From: an uncultured Flavobacterium sp.
GTDB taxonomy: Bacteria > Bacteroidota > Bacteroidia > Flavobacteriales > Flavobacteriaceae
Direction: 5' to 3'
Assembly (NCBI RefSeq): GCF_937876455.1
Contig: NZ_CALFIG010000230.1
Coordinates: 1-14,782 of the forward strand
Length of the DNA: 14,782 nt
A program made the position numbers and the translations under genes. Under the pieces are notes generated by a model, which was not told where the DNA came from, made no database searches, and saw nothing but the letters and a program-made list of their open reading frames with translations. How positions within the stretch are numbered: position 1 is the stretch's first letter; the number at the start of each line of letters is the position of its first letter. Below are positions 1 through 8,035 of the stretch, one piece after another.

Positions 1-682
1 CGTTTTCTTGTTGCGCTCTAGTGGATTTAGATTTTAAATTTTTTCCAATTCGAGATATTATAAATCCTGAAACGGGAATAAAAACAAATACAAAAAGGGT
101 AAGTTTAGCACTTATCATGAACATGGTAACAATCGAAAATAAAATTGTTAGCGGCTCTCTTACGACTAATTCAAGTACTTGAAAAAAAGAATTTTGTACT
201 TCACCTATATCACCTAACATTCTTGCCATGACGTCACCTTTTCTTGTTTCGGAATAATAAGAAACAGGTAAATGTATAATCTTTTTGTATAGTTTTTCAC
301 GGATATCTTTCAATACCCCGTTTCGTAATTGTGTTACGTGATAGGAAGCAAAATAATTGGTAATATTTTTTAAAAAAGCAGTTATTATGACAATTGAAAT
401 GACAAATAGAAGTGCATATTTGAAGCCGCTTTCTTCTGTCAATGTAGTTACTTTGTAACTTAAATATTCTTCTAGATAGGTTTTAATTTCTGAAATCCCT
501 TTATATACAGGTTCTTTTGTTATTTTTTCATTGATTCCAAATAACACATTAAGTGTAGGAATCATGGAAACCATTAATAAGGTAGAAAAGAATGCATAAA
601 AAATATTAAAAACAATATTTGCTAAAATGTTGCTTTTATATTGTAAGGCAAACGGAATTAATTTTTTTAAGTTGTTGTCCAT
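1..682 (-). CDS. ABC exporter, MsbA-type, N-terminal membrane part (partial)
   Basis: Reading leftward from the ATG at 682-680, the frame stays open for 227 codons to the window edge, so the C-terminal nucleotide-binding domain is outside the window. The protein begins MDNNLKKLIPFALQYKSNIL, followed by hydrophobic segments near residues 19-45, 98-115 and 185-220. Between them is a segment with HLPVSYYSETRKGDVMARML and a following GDIGEV, the pattern of the intracellular coupling region in type IV (MsbA/LmrA-like) half-transporters. Family knowledge: these are homodimeric inner-membrane ATPases that flip or export lipids, glycolipids or peptides; the substrate cannot be read here. The ATG overlaps the mutase stop as TAATG, so translation is probably coupled. 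Together with the glycosyltransferase and mutase upstream, a lipid or glycan cargo is plausible but inferred. Without Walker motifs in view, the family assignment rests on the membrane domain alone. Confidence 0.85.
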   Translation of the reverse strand, partial: MDNNLKKLIPFALQYKSNILANIVFNIFYAFFSTLLMVSMIPTLNVLFGINEKITKEPVYKGISEIKTYLEEYLSYKVTTLTEESGFKYALLFVISIVIITAFLKNITNYFASYHVTQLRNGVLKDIREKLYKKIIHLPVSYYSETRKGDVMARMLGDIGEVQNSFFQVLELVVREPLTILFSIVTMFMISAKLTLFVFVFIPVSGFIISRIGKNLKSKSTRAQQEN

Positions 683-2409
683 TAGTTTAATTTCATTTCA
701 CTAATTATACATTGAATTTTGTGACCCAATTCTTCTTCTTTTTCTGTTAATTCTTTTAAAGAGAGTAAGTCTGTTTGTACACTAAAGTAAAATTTAATTT
801 TAGGTTCTGTTCCACTTGGTCGTGCACAAATTTTACTTCCATCTTCTAAATAATATATTAATACATTAGATTTTGGAATATCTAATTCAAAGGTTTCATT
901 GTTTATTAAATCTCGAGCTGTTGAATGTTGATAATCTTCAATGCAAATCACACGTTGTCCGTTGATTACTTTTAACGGATTTTCGCGTAAGTCAATCATC
1001 ATTTGTTTAATTTCATTCGCTCCATCCATTCCTTTTTTAGTAATAGAAATTAAATGCTCTTTGTATAAACCAAAATCTAGATATAAGTTAATTAATTCTT
1101 CATATAATGATTTTCCATTTGCTTTTGCCTGAGCAGCTATTTCACAAACGAGTAGGGTAGCACCTACTGCATCTTTATCTCTAACTGCATCACCTACCAT
1201 AAAACCAAAACTTTCTTCACCACCTCCAATAAATTTCTGATTTGGAAAATCCTTAATCATTTTTGCAATCCATTTGAATCCTGTGAGTCCTACTTTGCAT
1301 TCTACCCCATATGCTTCGGCTAATTCTAACATCATAGGTGTGGACACAATTGTAGAACCAATAAATTCTTTCCCAGTTATTTTTCCTGCTCTTTTCCATT
1401 GTTCCAATAAAAAAGCAGTCATCACAACCATGGTTTGATTTCCGTTTAATAAAATATGTTTGCCTGATAAATCTTTTACGGCCACACCTAATCTGTCCGA
1501 ATCTGGATCTGTCCCGACAACAATATCCGCATCAATTTTTTTAGCTAACTCTAATGCCATTGTTAATGCTTCAGGTTCTTCAGGGTTTGGTGATTTTACG
1601 GTAGGAAAATTTCCATCTGGAATTTCTTGTGCTGCTACAATATTTAGATTTGTATATCCTGCCTTTGTTAATACGGCAGGTATGGACTTAATAGATGTTC
1701 CATGCAGCGAAGTATATACTATTTTTAAATTCTCTTTTGCTTCCTTTGGTGTTGAAAAACTAGCATTTTCAATCGTTGAATTGATAAATGCCTCATCTAT
1801 TTCTGCATTGATATAAGTTATTAGGCTTTCGTTACCATTGAAGTTAATGTTTTCATAGTGTAACGATTCTATTTCTTTAATTATTTCAGCATCTTGTGGT
1901 GGAACAATTTGACCACCATCTTGCCAATAGACTTTATAACCATTGTATTCTGGCGGATTGTGTGAGGCCGTTAAAACAATACCTACTTGGCAGTGAAGGT
2001 GTTTGACTGCAAATGATAATTCTGGAGTAGGACGTAATTCTGAAAATAAATATACTTGAATGCCATTTGCTGAAAACACATCAGCTACTGTTTTTGCAAG
2101 TGTATCACTGTTATGACGACAATCGTATGCAATAACTGTTTTCAAAGGTTCATTAGGAAAACATTTTTTTAAATAATTAGCCAAACCTTGGGTGTTTTTT
2201 CCTAATGTATATTTATTTATTCTATTCGTTCCTACACCCATAATCCCTCTCATACCACCCGTGCCAAACTCTAGATTTTTATAAAATGAGTCTTCTAGCT
2301 CTTTTGGAGCAGAAGTAATCATTCGTTCAATTTCTTGCTGAGTTTGGCTGTCAAATGTGGAGGTCATCCACTCGTTTGCTTTGTCTAATATGGCTTGTTC
2401 AATATGCAT
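682..2409 (-). CDS. Phosphoglucomutase/phosphomannomutase family (alpha-D-phosphohexomutase)
   Basis: Complete 575-residue cytoplasmic enzyme of the alpha-D-phosphohexomutase superfamily. All four signature sites are visible in order: the phosphoserine loop TASHNPPEYNGYK at about residues 147-159 (Ser149 is the phosphorylated residue), the Mg2+ site GTDPDSDR at 299-306, the sugar-specificity loop GGGEESFGF at 395-403, and the phosphate-binding loop RPSGTEPK at 530-537. Length and the GEES loop fit the long PgcA-like phosphoglucomutases of Firmicutes and Bacteroidota more than the roughly 450-residue GlmM type. Expected reaction: interconversion of glucose-6-phosphate and glucose-1-phosphate, possibly also mannose phosphates, feeding nucleotide-sugar synthesis. 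It starts 3 bp after a small ORF and its stop overlaps the exporter start, placing it inside a compact transcript with a glycosyltransferase. Substrate preference between glucose and mannose cannot be decided from sequence reading. Confidence 0.95.
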   Translation of the reverse strand: MHIEQAILDKANEWMTSTFDSQTQQEIERMITSAPKELEDSFYKNLEFGTGGMRGIMGVGTNRINKYTLGKNTQGLANYLKKCFPNEPLKTVIAYDCRHNSDTLAKTVADVFSANGIQVYLFSELRPTPELSFAVKHLHCQVGIVLTASHNPPEYNGYKVYWQDGGQIVPPQDAEIIKEIESLHYENINFNGNESLITYINAEIDEAFINSTIENASFSTPKEAKENLKIVYTSLHGTSIKSIPAVLTKAGYTNLNIVAAQEIPDGNFPTVKSPNPEEPEALTMALELAKKIDADIVVGTDPDSDRLGVAVKDLSGKHILLNGNQTMVVMTAFLLEQWKRAGKITGKEFIGSTIVSTPMMLELAEAYGVECKVGLTGFKWIAKMIKDFPNQKFIGGGEESFGFMVGDAVRDKDAVGATLLVCEIAAQAKANGKSLYEELINLYLDFGLYKEHLISITKKGMDGANEIKQMMIDLRENPLKVINGQRVICIEDYQHSTARDLINNETFELDIPKSNVLIYYLEDGSKICARPSGTEPKIKFYFSVQTDLLSLKELTEKEEELGHKIQCIISEMKLN

Positions 2410-2412
2410 GCT

Positions 2413-2550
2413 CTAACTTTTAAAACCTATTTTAGGTTTGTTATTTTGTATTTCTTTTTGTTTGTTTTTTCCATTACGTAATTCAAAATCTAACACCATT
2501 TTGTGATTTCTAATATAATGAATTTTCTTAATAGTTTCTACTTGTTTCAT
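2413..2550 (-). CDS. Small basic protein of unknown function (45 aa)
   Basis: This ORF runs from ATG at 2550-2548 to TAG at 2415-2413, 45 codons, in the 184-bp gap between the glycosyltransferase and the mutase. It starts MKQVETIKKIHYIRNHKMVL, continues with a short acidic patch DFELRNG, and ends in a Lys/Asn/Gln-rich tail closing with PKIGFKS. It has no signal peptide, membrane helix or cysteine. Support for it being real: it fills most of the gap on the coding strand, its stop is 3 bp from the mutase ATG, and it begins 43 bp after the glycosyltransferase stop, the spacing expected of an operon gene. The N-terminal half looks like two short beta strands with a turn (an inferred fold). I do not recognise a family. 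The alternative is a chance ORF in a leader region. Confidence 0.5.
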   Translation of the reverse strand: MKQVETIKKIHYIRNHKMVLDFELRNGKNKQKEIQNNKPKIGFKS

Positions 2551-2593
2551 GGCGTGTATAAATTAAAAGGGTACTAATTTTCTCTTCTAATGC

Positions 2594-3547
2594 CTAACTT
2601 TCAACTCCCAACTCCGCACTTATCTTATAGCGTTCCTCGTTGCTTTTTGTGCGTAATATAATTTCACCTAAAAATCCAGCAAGAAATAATTGTGTACCTA
2701 TAATCATTGAAGTTAAAGAAATGTAAAACTGTGGTCTTTCAGTAATTAAACGCGCTTTAGTATGAATAAATAATTTGTCTATTCCTAAATATAAAGCAAA
2801 TCCAAAACCTATACAAAACATTAACGTGCCCAATAACCCAAAAAAGTGCATAGGACGTTTACCAAATTTTGAAATAAACCAAATCGTAATCAAGTCTAAA
2901 AAGCCATTTACAAAACGATCCATTCCAAATTTTGAACTACCATATTTTCGCGCTTGATGAATTACTATCTTTTCCCCAATATTTGAAAAACCAGCGTTTT
3001 TAGCCAATACAGGAATATAACGATGCATTTCACCCGACACTTCAATGTTTTTAATGACCACATTTTTATAGGCTTTTAAGCCACAATTGAAGTCATTTAA
3101 TTTTACTCCAGAAATTTTTCGGGCAGCCCAATTAAATAATTTTGAAGGTAAATTTTTCGCTACAACAGAATCATATCTTTTTTTCTTCCAACCCGAAACC
3201 AAATCATAGTCTTGATTCATAATCATATCATACAATTCTGGAATTTCATCTGGGCTATCTTGTAAATCGGCATCCATAGTAATTACTACATCGCCTTGTG
3301 CTTTGGCAAAGCCCGCATGAAGCCCTTGGCTTTTGCCATAGTTTCGTAAAAATTTTATGCCTTTTATAGCATTGTTTTCTTTAGAAAGGGTTTCAATGGT
3401 TTGCCAAGATTGATCGGTACTTCCATCATCTACAAAAAGGATTTCATAAGAAAAGTTATGAGTACTCATAACTTTTTCTATCCATTTACATAATTCCGGT
3501 AACGATTCTTGTTCGTTTAATAAAGGTATTACGACTGATATATTCAT
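2594..3547 (-). CDS. Family 2 glycosyltransferase, polyprenyl-phosphate type, with two C-terminal helices
   Basis: Complete 317-residue GT-A fold enzyme. The nucleotide-binding strand VVIPLLNEQESLPEL opens the domain, DDGSTD is at residues 40-45, the metal-binding DADLQD at 92-97, DFNCGLKAY at about 152-160, GEMHRYIPV at 172-180, and QARKYGSSKF at 198-207, which matches the RxxGxSK element of DPM1/GtrB-like enzymes. Two hydrophobic spans near 233-258 and 273-299 anchor it in the inner membrane. Family role: transfer of a hexose from a nucleotide sugar to undecaprenyl phosphate on the cytoplasmic face, giving a lipid-linked donor for glycan or lipid A decoration. The ATG overlaps the DUF4199 stop as TAATG, suggesting coupled synthesis of the two membrane proteins. 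Which sugar is moved is unknown. No key residue is missing. Confidence 0.93.
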   Translation of the reverse strand: MNISVVIPLLNEQESLPELCKWIEKVMSTHNFSYEILFVDDGSTDQSWQTIETLSKENNAIKGIKFLRNYGKSQGLHAGFAKAQGDVVITMDADLQDSPDEIPELYDMIMNQDYDLVSGWKKKRYDSVVAKNLPSKLFNWAARKISGVKLNDFNCGLKAYKNVVIKNIEVSGEMHRYIPVLAKNAGFSNIGEKIVIHQARKYGSSKFGMDRFVNGFLDLITIWFISKFGKRPMHFFGLLGTLMFCIGFGFALYLGIDKLFIHTKARLITERPQFYISLTSMIIGTQLFLAGFLGEIILRTKSNEERYKISAELGVES

Positions 3548-4086
3548 TATTCGTTAAATGGCGAATTAGTTGATTTTGATTTGAAAATGGCCGCAAGTAT
3601 AAGTCCCCAAATACAAGATAATGCTACTGTCCAAATAGAACCTACGGCTAAATTAGAAATTGAAAATTGATCTTGTTCTCTCATTTGCTTGATAGTTTCT
3701 TTTAACATTTGATTTGAACCTCCAAAAGATTTCATCATTTCGGCAGTTTTTTCAATGATAATTTCAGTTACTTTTTCTTTTAATTCAGGATCAATTACAT
3801 TGTAAAGTAAAATATTAAATAGAGTAGCAATAGCTATTGAGTTTATAGTGTAAATAAAATAGACAGTAAAACCATCTTTAAATGAAAGGATACCATTTAA
3901 CTCCTTTTTCGTGTAAACAAAAAGTAAAATACTAATTATAATACCTGATAGGATGGAAATAACCCCTACCGCACTACTTGCAAAAAGTTTATAATCAATT
4001 AAATATACAGCCAAGGCTATTACAATAGATACTAGTCCACTAATAATTCCAAATTTAATTCCGTTTTTTTTGATTACTTCATTCAT
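3547..4086 (-). CDS. DUF4199 family integral membrane protein
   Basis: A 179-residue protein with four predicted membrane spans at about residues 12-31, 39-59, 74-98 and 144-168. The third span carries the FKDGFTVYFIYT pattern I associate with DUF4199, a family found widely in Bacteroidota and without a known function. Between spans three and four lies a charged, probably helical segment (about 100-140, rich in Lys, Glu and Met) that would sit on one side of the membrane. It begins 45 bp after the FtsE-like gene and its TAA overlaps the ATG of the glycosyltransferase. DUF4199 genes are, from memory, often placed directly upstream of such glycosyltransferases in Flavobacteriaceae, so a role as partner or flippase-like helper is possible but unproven. 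The start at 4086 is the first ATG before the first membrane helix. Confidence 0.8.
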   Translation of the reverse strand: MNEVIKKNGIKFGIISGLVSIVIALAVYLIDYKLFASSAVGVISILSGIIISILLFVYTKKELNGILSFKDGFTVYFIYTINSIAIATLFNILLYNVIDPELKEKVTEIIIEKTAEMMKSFGGSNQMLKETIKQMREQDQFSISNLAVGSIWTVALSCIWGLILAAIFKSKSTNSPFNE

Positions 4087-4131
4087 AGTTTTATTTTAGT
4101 TTATTGATTAGTAAAAATTTTTATAAAAATG

Positions 4132-4815
4132 TTACACTGTTTTTTGAACAACTTCATAGACTTTACCGTCTTCAAATTTAAGTGTTTTGTATGGGTATTT
4201 TAATAATAAAGCATAATCGTGCGTGGCCATAATGATGGTTTTTCCATTTTGATTGATACTTTTTAATACTTCCATAACTTCAATACTCGTTTGAGGATCT
4301 AAGTTTCCTGTTGGCTCGTCTGCTAAAATAAGTTCTGGATCATTAAGTAAGGCGCGTGCAATACCAACGCGTTGTTGTTCACCCCCCGATAATTGGTGAG
4401 GCATTTTTGAAACATAATTTTCCATACCTACTTTTTCTAACACTTCTTCTATTTTTCCGTTAATTGCTTCTTTGTCTGTCCAACCTGTGGCTTTTAAAAC
4501 AAACAATAAATTGTCTTTAACCGTTCTGTCTGGTAATAATTTAAAATCTTGAAAAACGACACCAATTTTTCTTCTTAGAAACGGAATGTCTTTTTCTTGT
4601 AACGTGTTTAAATCATAATCTACAATAGTTCCTGTTCCTTCTCGTAAAGGAATGTCTGCATATAAAATTTTCAAGAAACTACTTTTTCCTGAACCTGTTT
4701 TTCCAATGAAATAAATAAAATCGCCCTTATGAACATCTAAATTGATGTCGGCTAATACAAGATTTGAATCTTGATATATTGAAACGTCTTTTAAAGATAA
4801 AATCGTTTGACTCAT
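4132..4815 (-). CDS. ftsE: FtsE-type ABC transporter ATP-binding protein
   Basis: Complete 227-residue ABC ATPase with Walker A GKTGSGKSS at 38-46, the Q-loop at Gln89 in VVFQDFKLLPDRTVKDN, signature LSGGEQQR at 142-149, Walker B LILADEPTGNLD at 162-173, and the H-loop ATHD with His199. The FQDFKLLPDRTV stretch and the short C-terminus favour FtsE over LolD or MacB-type ATPases, which share the LSGGEQQR and DEPTGNLD signatures. Known role of FtsE: with the membrane protein FtsX it forms a divisome-associated complex that uses ATP to control peptidoglycan hydrolases. No ftsX lies next to it in this window, so the partner must be encoded elsewhere, and the cell-division role is assigned by similarity only. 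It is the first gene of the minus-strand string, with a candidate promoter just upstream. A lipoprotein-release function (LolD-like) is the main alternative. Confidence 0.8.
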   Translation of the reverse strand: MSQTILSLKDVSIYQDSNLVLADINLDVHKGDFIYFIGKTGSGKSSFLKILYADIPLREGTGTIVDYDLNTLQEKDIPFLRRKIGVVFQDFKLLPDRTVKDNLLFVLKATGWTDKEAINGKIEEVLEKVGMENYVSKMPHQLSGGEQQRVGIARALLNDPELILADEPTGNLDPQTSIEVMEVLKSINQNGKTIIMATHDYALLLKYPYKTLKFEDGKVYEVVQKTV

Positions 4816-4837
4816 AGTAAAATGTAATTAATGTGTA

Positions 4838-4865
4838 AAAATATAAACAATTACTCGCTAAACAA
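4838..4865 (-). promoter_or_regulatory. Candidate Bacteroidota sigma-A promoter for the ftsE operon
   Basis: On the minus strand TTG (4865-4863) is followed, after 17 bp, by TATATTTT (4845-4838). This matches the Bacteroidota consensus TTG-N17-23-TAnnTTTG except for the last base. Transcription would start near 4830, about 15 bp before the ATG at 4815. Weak because of the mismatch and the A/T-rich background. Confidence 0.35.
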
Positions 4866-4917
4866 AATAATTCGTATAAATATTTAACGACTAACTAAAC
4901 AATATTTCCTGTTTTTT

Positions 4918-4951
4918 TTGCGTTAAAAATGCTAGTAATTTGATATATTTG
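4918..4951 (+). promoter_or_regulatory. Bacteroidota sigma-A promoter for the TPR protein operon
   Basis: A TTG at 4918-4920 is separated by 23 bp from TATATTTG at 4944-4951, a full match to the Bacteroidota -7 consensus TAnnTTTG with spacing at the upper end of the known 17-23 bp range. Transcription would begin about 5-7 bp further on, giving a leader of roughly 15 nt before the ATG at 4973. It lies back to back with the ftsE promoter in the same intergenic region. Confidence 0.55.
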
Positions 4952-4972
4952 GAACTTTAAACAAGCAAGATT

Positions 4973-7900
4973 ATGATGTCTTTTTTTAGATTAAATACAT
5001 TACTTTTAGTTTTAGTTACTACTTGGACTAGCGCACAGCAAACAGCTGTATATTCAAATGAAAATCAGGATTTTAATAAAGCCGTTTTGTTGTATAAAGA
5101 AAAACAATTTCAAGCAGCTCAAATTCTTTTTGATCAAGTAAAAACACATGCAACCAATCAAGAATTAGTCGCTGATTGTGATTTTTATATTGCTAATTGC
5201 GCCATTAGAACCAATCAAGTGGGGGCGGATGCGTTGATGGAGCGTTTCATTGAAAATCATCCTACAAGTACAAAACAAAATGAAGCTTATCTAGGTGTAG
5301 CCCATTATTATTTTGCCGAAGGAAATTATTCTCAATCGTTGAAATGGTATGAGAAAAGTAGCGAAGAGTATCTGACAAAGAATGAGTTAGATAAAATTAA
5401 CTTCCAAAAAGGATATGCTAATTTTGCAATTAAAAATTCTAAGGAAGCGAAAAAATACTTAAGTAAAGTTTCTAATTCTCCAGAATATGGGAGTCAAGCC
5501 AAGTATTATTTAGGCTATATAGCTTATGATGAAAACAATTATGAGCAAGCTAATGATTTTTTTGGACAAGTAGCAGACCAAGAAAAATACAAAGAAAAAA
5601 TGGGCTACTTTCAAGCCGATATGAATTTTAAATTGGGTAATTTCCAAAAAGCTATTGATTTAGCCGAGCCTCAATTAAAAAAATTAAATGCAATAGAAAA
5701 AAGCGAATTGTCAAAAATAATTGGCGAAAGTTATTTTAACCTTAAAAAATATGATAAAGCATTACCTTATTTACTTGCTTACAAAGGAAAAAATGGCAAA
5801 TGGTCAAACACAGATTTTTATCAATTGGGCTACACGTATTACCAACAAAAAGACTATGAAAATGCAATTAGTCAGTTTAATAAAATAATTGAAGGCAATG
5901 ATTTTATTGCCCAAAATGCGTATTATCATTTGGCTGAAAGTTATTTAAAAACAGATAAAAAACAACAGGCTTTAAATGCTTTTAAAACCACATCTGAAAT
6001 GACTTTTGATGCAAAAATTCAGGAAGATGCACACTTAAATTATGTGAAGTTGAGTTATGAAATTGGTAATCCTTATTTAGCTACACCTGAAGTGATTAAG
6101 GTATTTCTAGAAAAGTATTCTACAAATGCAGCAGTAGCCGAACTAAAAGAATTACTCATTAATTCTTATATAACGTCTAAAAATTACACCGAAGCTTTAG
6201 TATTGTTAGAAAAAAATAGAAGTCCCGAGAACAAGGGAGCGTATCAAAAAGTTACGTTTTATAGAGGTTTAGAGGTATTTATAGATGGAAATTATCAAGA
6301 AGCATACAATTTATTTAAAAAGTCACTTTCTGAAAATAAAGATACAAAAGTTACTGCTAGAGCCACTTTTTGGAAAGCAGAATGCGAGTATAGCTTAGAT
6401 CAATTTTCAGAAGCCGTATTAACCTATAAGCAATATATAGCTTTAGCCGATGCACCTGATTCGCCAGAATTTAAAAATGCAAATTATAATTTAGCTTATG
6501 CCTATTTCAAAATTAAAGAATATGAAAATGCAATTCCCTATTATTTAGCTTTTATTAATCAAAATAAAGAGGATAAAAGTAGGTTAACAGACGCTTATTT
6601 AAGAATGGCAGATTGTAACTTTATTTCTTCAAAATACTGGCCAGCAATGGACGCTTACAATAAAGCTATTGAATTGAAATGTATAGATGCTGATTATGCT
6701 GCGTTTCAAAAAGGAATGAGCTATGGATTTGTAAATAAAAATGATAGAAAAATTGAAGACTTAAGCAAGTTTGTTCAAACCTATAAGTCATCCCAATATT
6801 TAGACGATGCGCTGTATGAATTGGGCGCAACTTACGAAGCGGAAGAGCAAAATGATAAAGCCATAGCTACGTTTGACGCGTTAGTTGCTAATCATAAGAA
6901 TAGTTCATACTTGCCAAAAGCTTTATTGAAACAAGGTTTAATTTATTACAATACAGACAAAGATGAGGCCGCTATTGTAAAATTAAAAAAATTAGTAGCC
7001 GATTTTCCAAATTCACCTGAATCTATTGAGGCAGTAGCAACAGCAAGAAGTATTTATGTGAGCAATGGTAAAGTGGATGAATATGCTATTTGGGTTAAAA
7101 CATTAACTTTTGTAAATGTTTCTGATGCCGAGTTAGATGATGATATGTATGAAGCTGCAGAAAAGAAATATGTAGCTAATAATGCCAAACAGGCTATAGC
7201 TGGATTTACAAGTTATTTAAGTCAATTTCCAAGTGGGAAACATGCTTTGAAAGTTCACTTTTATTTGGCACAGTTATATTTTGCAGATAAATTAGAGTCA
7301 AATGCCATACCTCATTATGAATATGTGGCTAACCAATCTAGAAATGTATATACAGAACAAGCTTTAGTTCGTTTGTCTGAAATTTATTTAAAAGCAAAAA
7401 ATACAGAATCCGCGATTTTGGTTTTGACTAATCTTGAAATTCAAGCGGAATATCCTCAAAACAAGACTTTTGCACAAGCAAATTTGATGAAATGTTATTA
7501 TGCAAAACAAGATTATGTAAATTCAGAAATTTATGCTGATAAAGTATTGAAAAACCCAAAAACGGAAGATAGTATTAAAAGTGATGCACAAATAATTATT
7601 GCCCGTTCTGCTATAAAAACAAATAATGAAGCGGGTGCAAAAGAAGCCTATGCTAAACTTCAAAAAATAGCTAAAGGCGAATTAGCGGCGGAAGCTTTGT
7701 ATTATGAAGCTTATTTTAAAAATAAAGAAGCAAAATACGATGCATCTAATAAAACCATAGAAAAATACGCGGCCATGTATTCAGGGTATAAATATTTTGC
7801 AGCAAAAGCATTACTTGTAATGGCTAAAAATTATTATGCCTTACAAGATAGTTTTCAAGCTACGGAGATACTAAAAAGCGTAATTGATAATTATACTGAG

Positions 7901-7987
7901 TTTCAAGATGTAATTACAGAGGCTCAAACAGAATTAGATAAAATTAAAGAAGAAGAAGCAAAAAGAAATTCGTCAATAACAGAATAA
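4973..7987 (+). CDS. Large secreted tetratricopeptide-repeat protein (1004 aa)
   Basis: The N-terminus is a signal peptide: MMSFFRLN, a Leu/Val-rich core, and a cleavage site at about TSAQ-Q (residues 19-23), with no lipobox cysteine, so a soluble periplasmic protein is expected. The rest is almost entirely TPR helices. Clear repeats include YYFAEGNYSQSLKWYEKS near residue 112, YYQQKDYENAISQFNKII near 289, YFKIKEYENAIPYYLAFI near 512 and YYNTDKDEAAIVKLKKL near 658, the last followed by the FPNSP motif seen in BamD/YbgF-type TPRs. Known role of such arrays: protein-protein scaffolds, for example in outer-membrane assembly or polysaccharide export. The gene leads a plus-strand set with an outer-membrane barrel 48 bp downstream, so it may be the periplasmic partner of that barrel (inference). 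Tandem ATGs at 4973 and 4976 leave the start ambiguous by one codon. No enzymatic motif is seen. Confidence 0.9.
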   Translation: MMSFFRLNTLLLVLVTTWTSAQQTAVYSNENQDFNKAVLLYKEKQFQAAQILFDQVKTHATNQELVADCDFYIANCAIRTNQVGADALMERFIENHPTSTKQNEAYLGVAHYYFAEGNYSQSLKWYEKSSEEYLTKNELDKINFQKGYANFAIKNSKEAKKYLSKVSNSPEYGSQAKYYLGYIAYDENNYEQANDFFGQVADQEKYKEKMGYFQADMNFKLGNFQKAIDLAEPQLKKLNAIEKSELSKIIGESYFNLKKYDKALPYLLAYKGKNGKWSNTDFYQLGYTYYQQKDYENAISQFNKIIEGNDFIAQNAYYHLAESYLKTDKKQQALNAFKTTSEMTFDAKIQEDAHLNYVKLSYEIGNPYLATPEVIKVFLEKYSTNAAVAELKELLINSYITSKNYTEALVLLEKNRSPENKGAYQKVTFYRGLEVFIDGNYQEAYNLFKKSLSENKDTKVTARATFWKAECEYSLDQFSEAVLTYKQYIALADAPDSPEFKNANYNLAYAYFKIKEYENAIPYYLAFINQNKEDKSRLTDAYLRMADCNFISSKYWPAMDAYNKAIELKCIDADYAAFQKGMSYGFVNKNDRKIEDLSKFVQTYKSSQYLDDALYELGATYEAEEQNDKAIATFDALVANHKNSSYLPKALLKQGLIYYNTDKDEAAIVKLKKLVADFPNSPESIEAVATARSIYVSNGKVDEYAIWVKTLTFVNVSDAELDDDMYEAAEKKYVANNAKQAIAGFTSYLSQFPSGKHALKVHFYLAQLYFADKLESNAIPHYEYVANQSRNVYTEQALVRLSEIYLKAKNTESAILVLTNLEIQAEYPQNKTFAQANLMKCYYAKQDYVNSEIYADKVLKNPKTEDSIKSDAQIIIARSAIKTNNEAGAKEAYAKLQKIAKGELAAEALYYEAYFKNKEAKYDASNKTIEKYAAMYSGYKYFAAKALLVMAKNYYALQDSFQATEILKSVIDNYTEFQDVITEAQTELDKIKEEEAKRNSSITE

Positions 7988-8035
7988 TAAATCCGTTTTT
8001 TGTTCTATTTTTTTTAAAGATTAAAATCAAACAAG

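Noticed and set aside
1460..1816. 118-codon open frame on the plus strand
   Set aside because: It lies fully antisense to the phosphohexomutase, whose motifs are intact. Its composition is what antisense reading of that gene would give, and it has no promoter or family signal.
4118..4129. Perfect palindrome TTTTTATAAAAA between ftsE and DUF4199 as a terminator
   Set aside because: It is made only of A and T with no G/C stem. It would be too weak to stop transcription and is expected by chance in this A/T-rich background.
4132..4815. LolD or MacB identity for the ABC ATPase
   Set aside because: The signatures are shared, but there is no adjacent LolC/E or MacB-type permease, and the FQDFKLLPDRTV stretch fits FtsE better. 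Kept as an alternative only.
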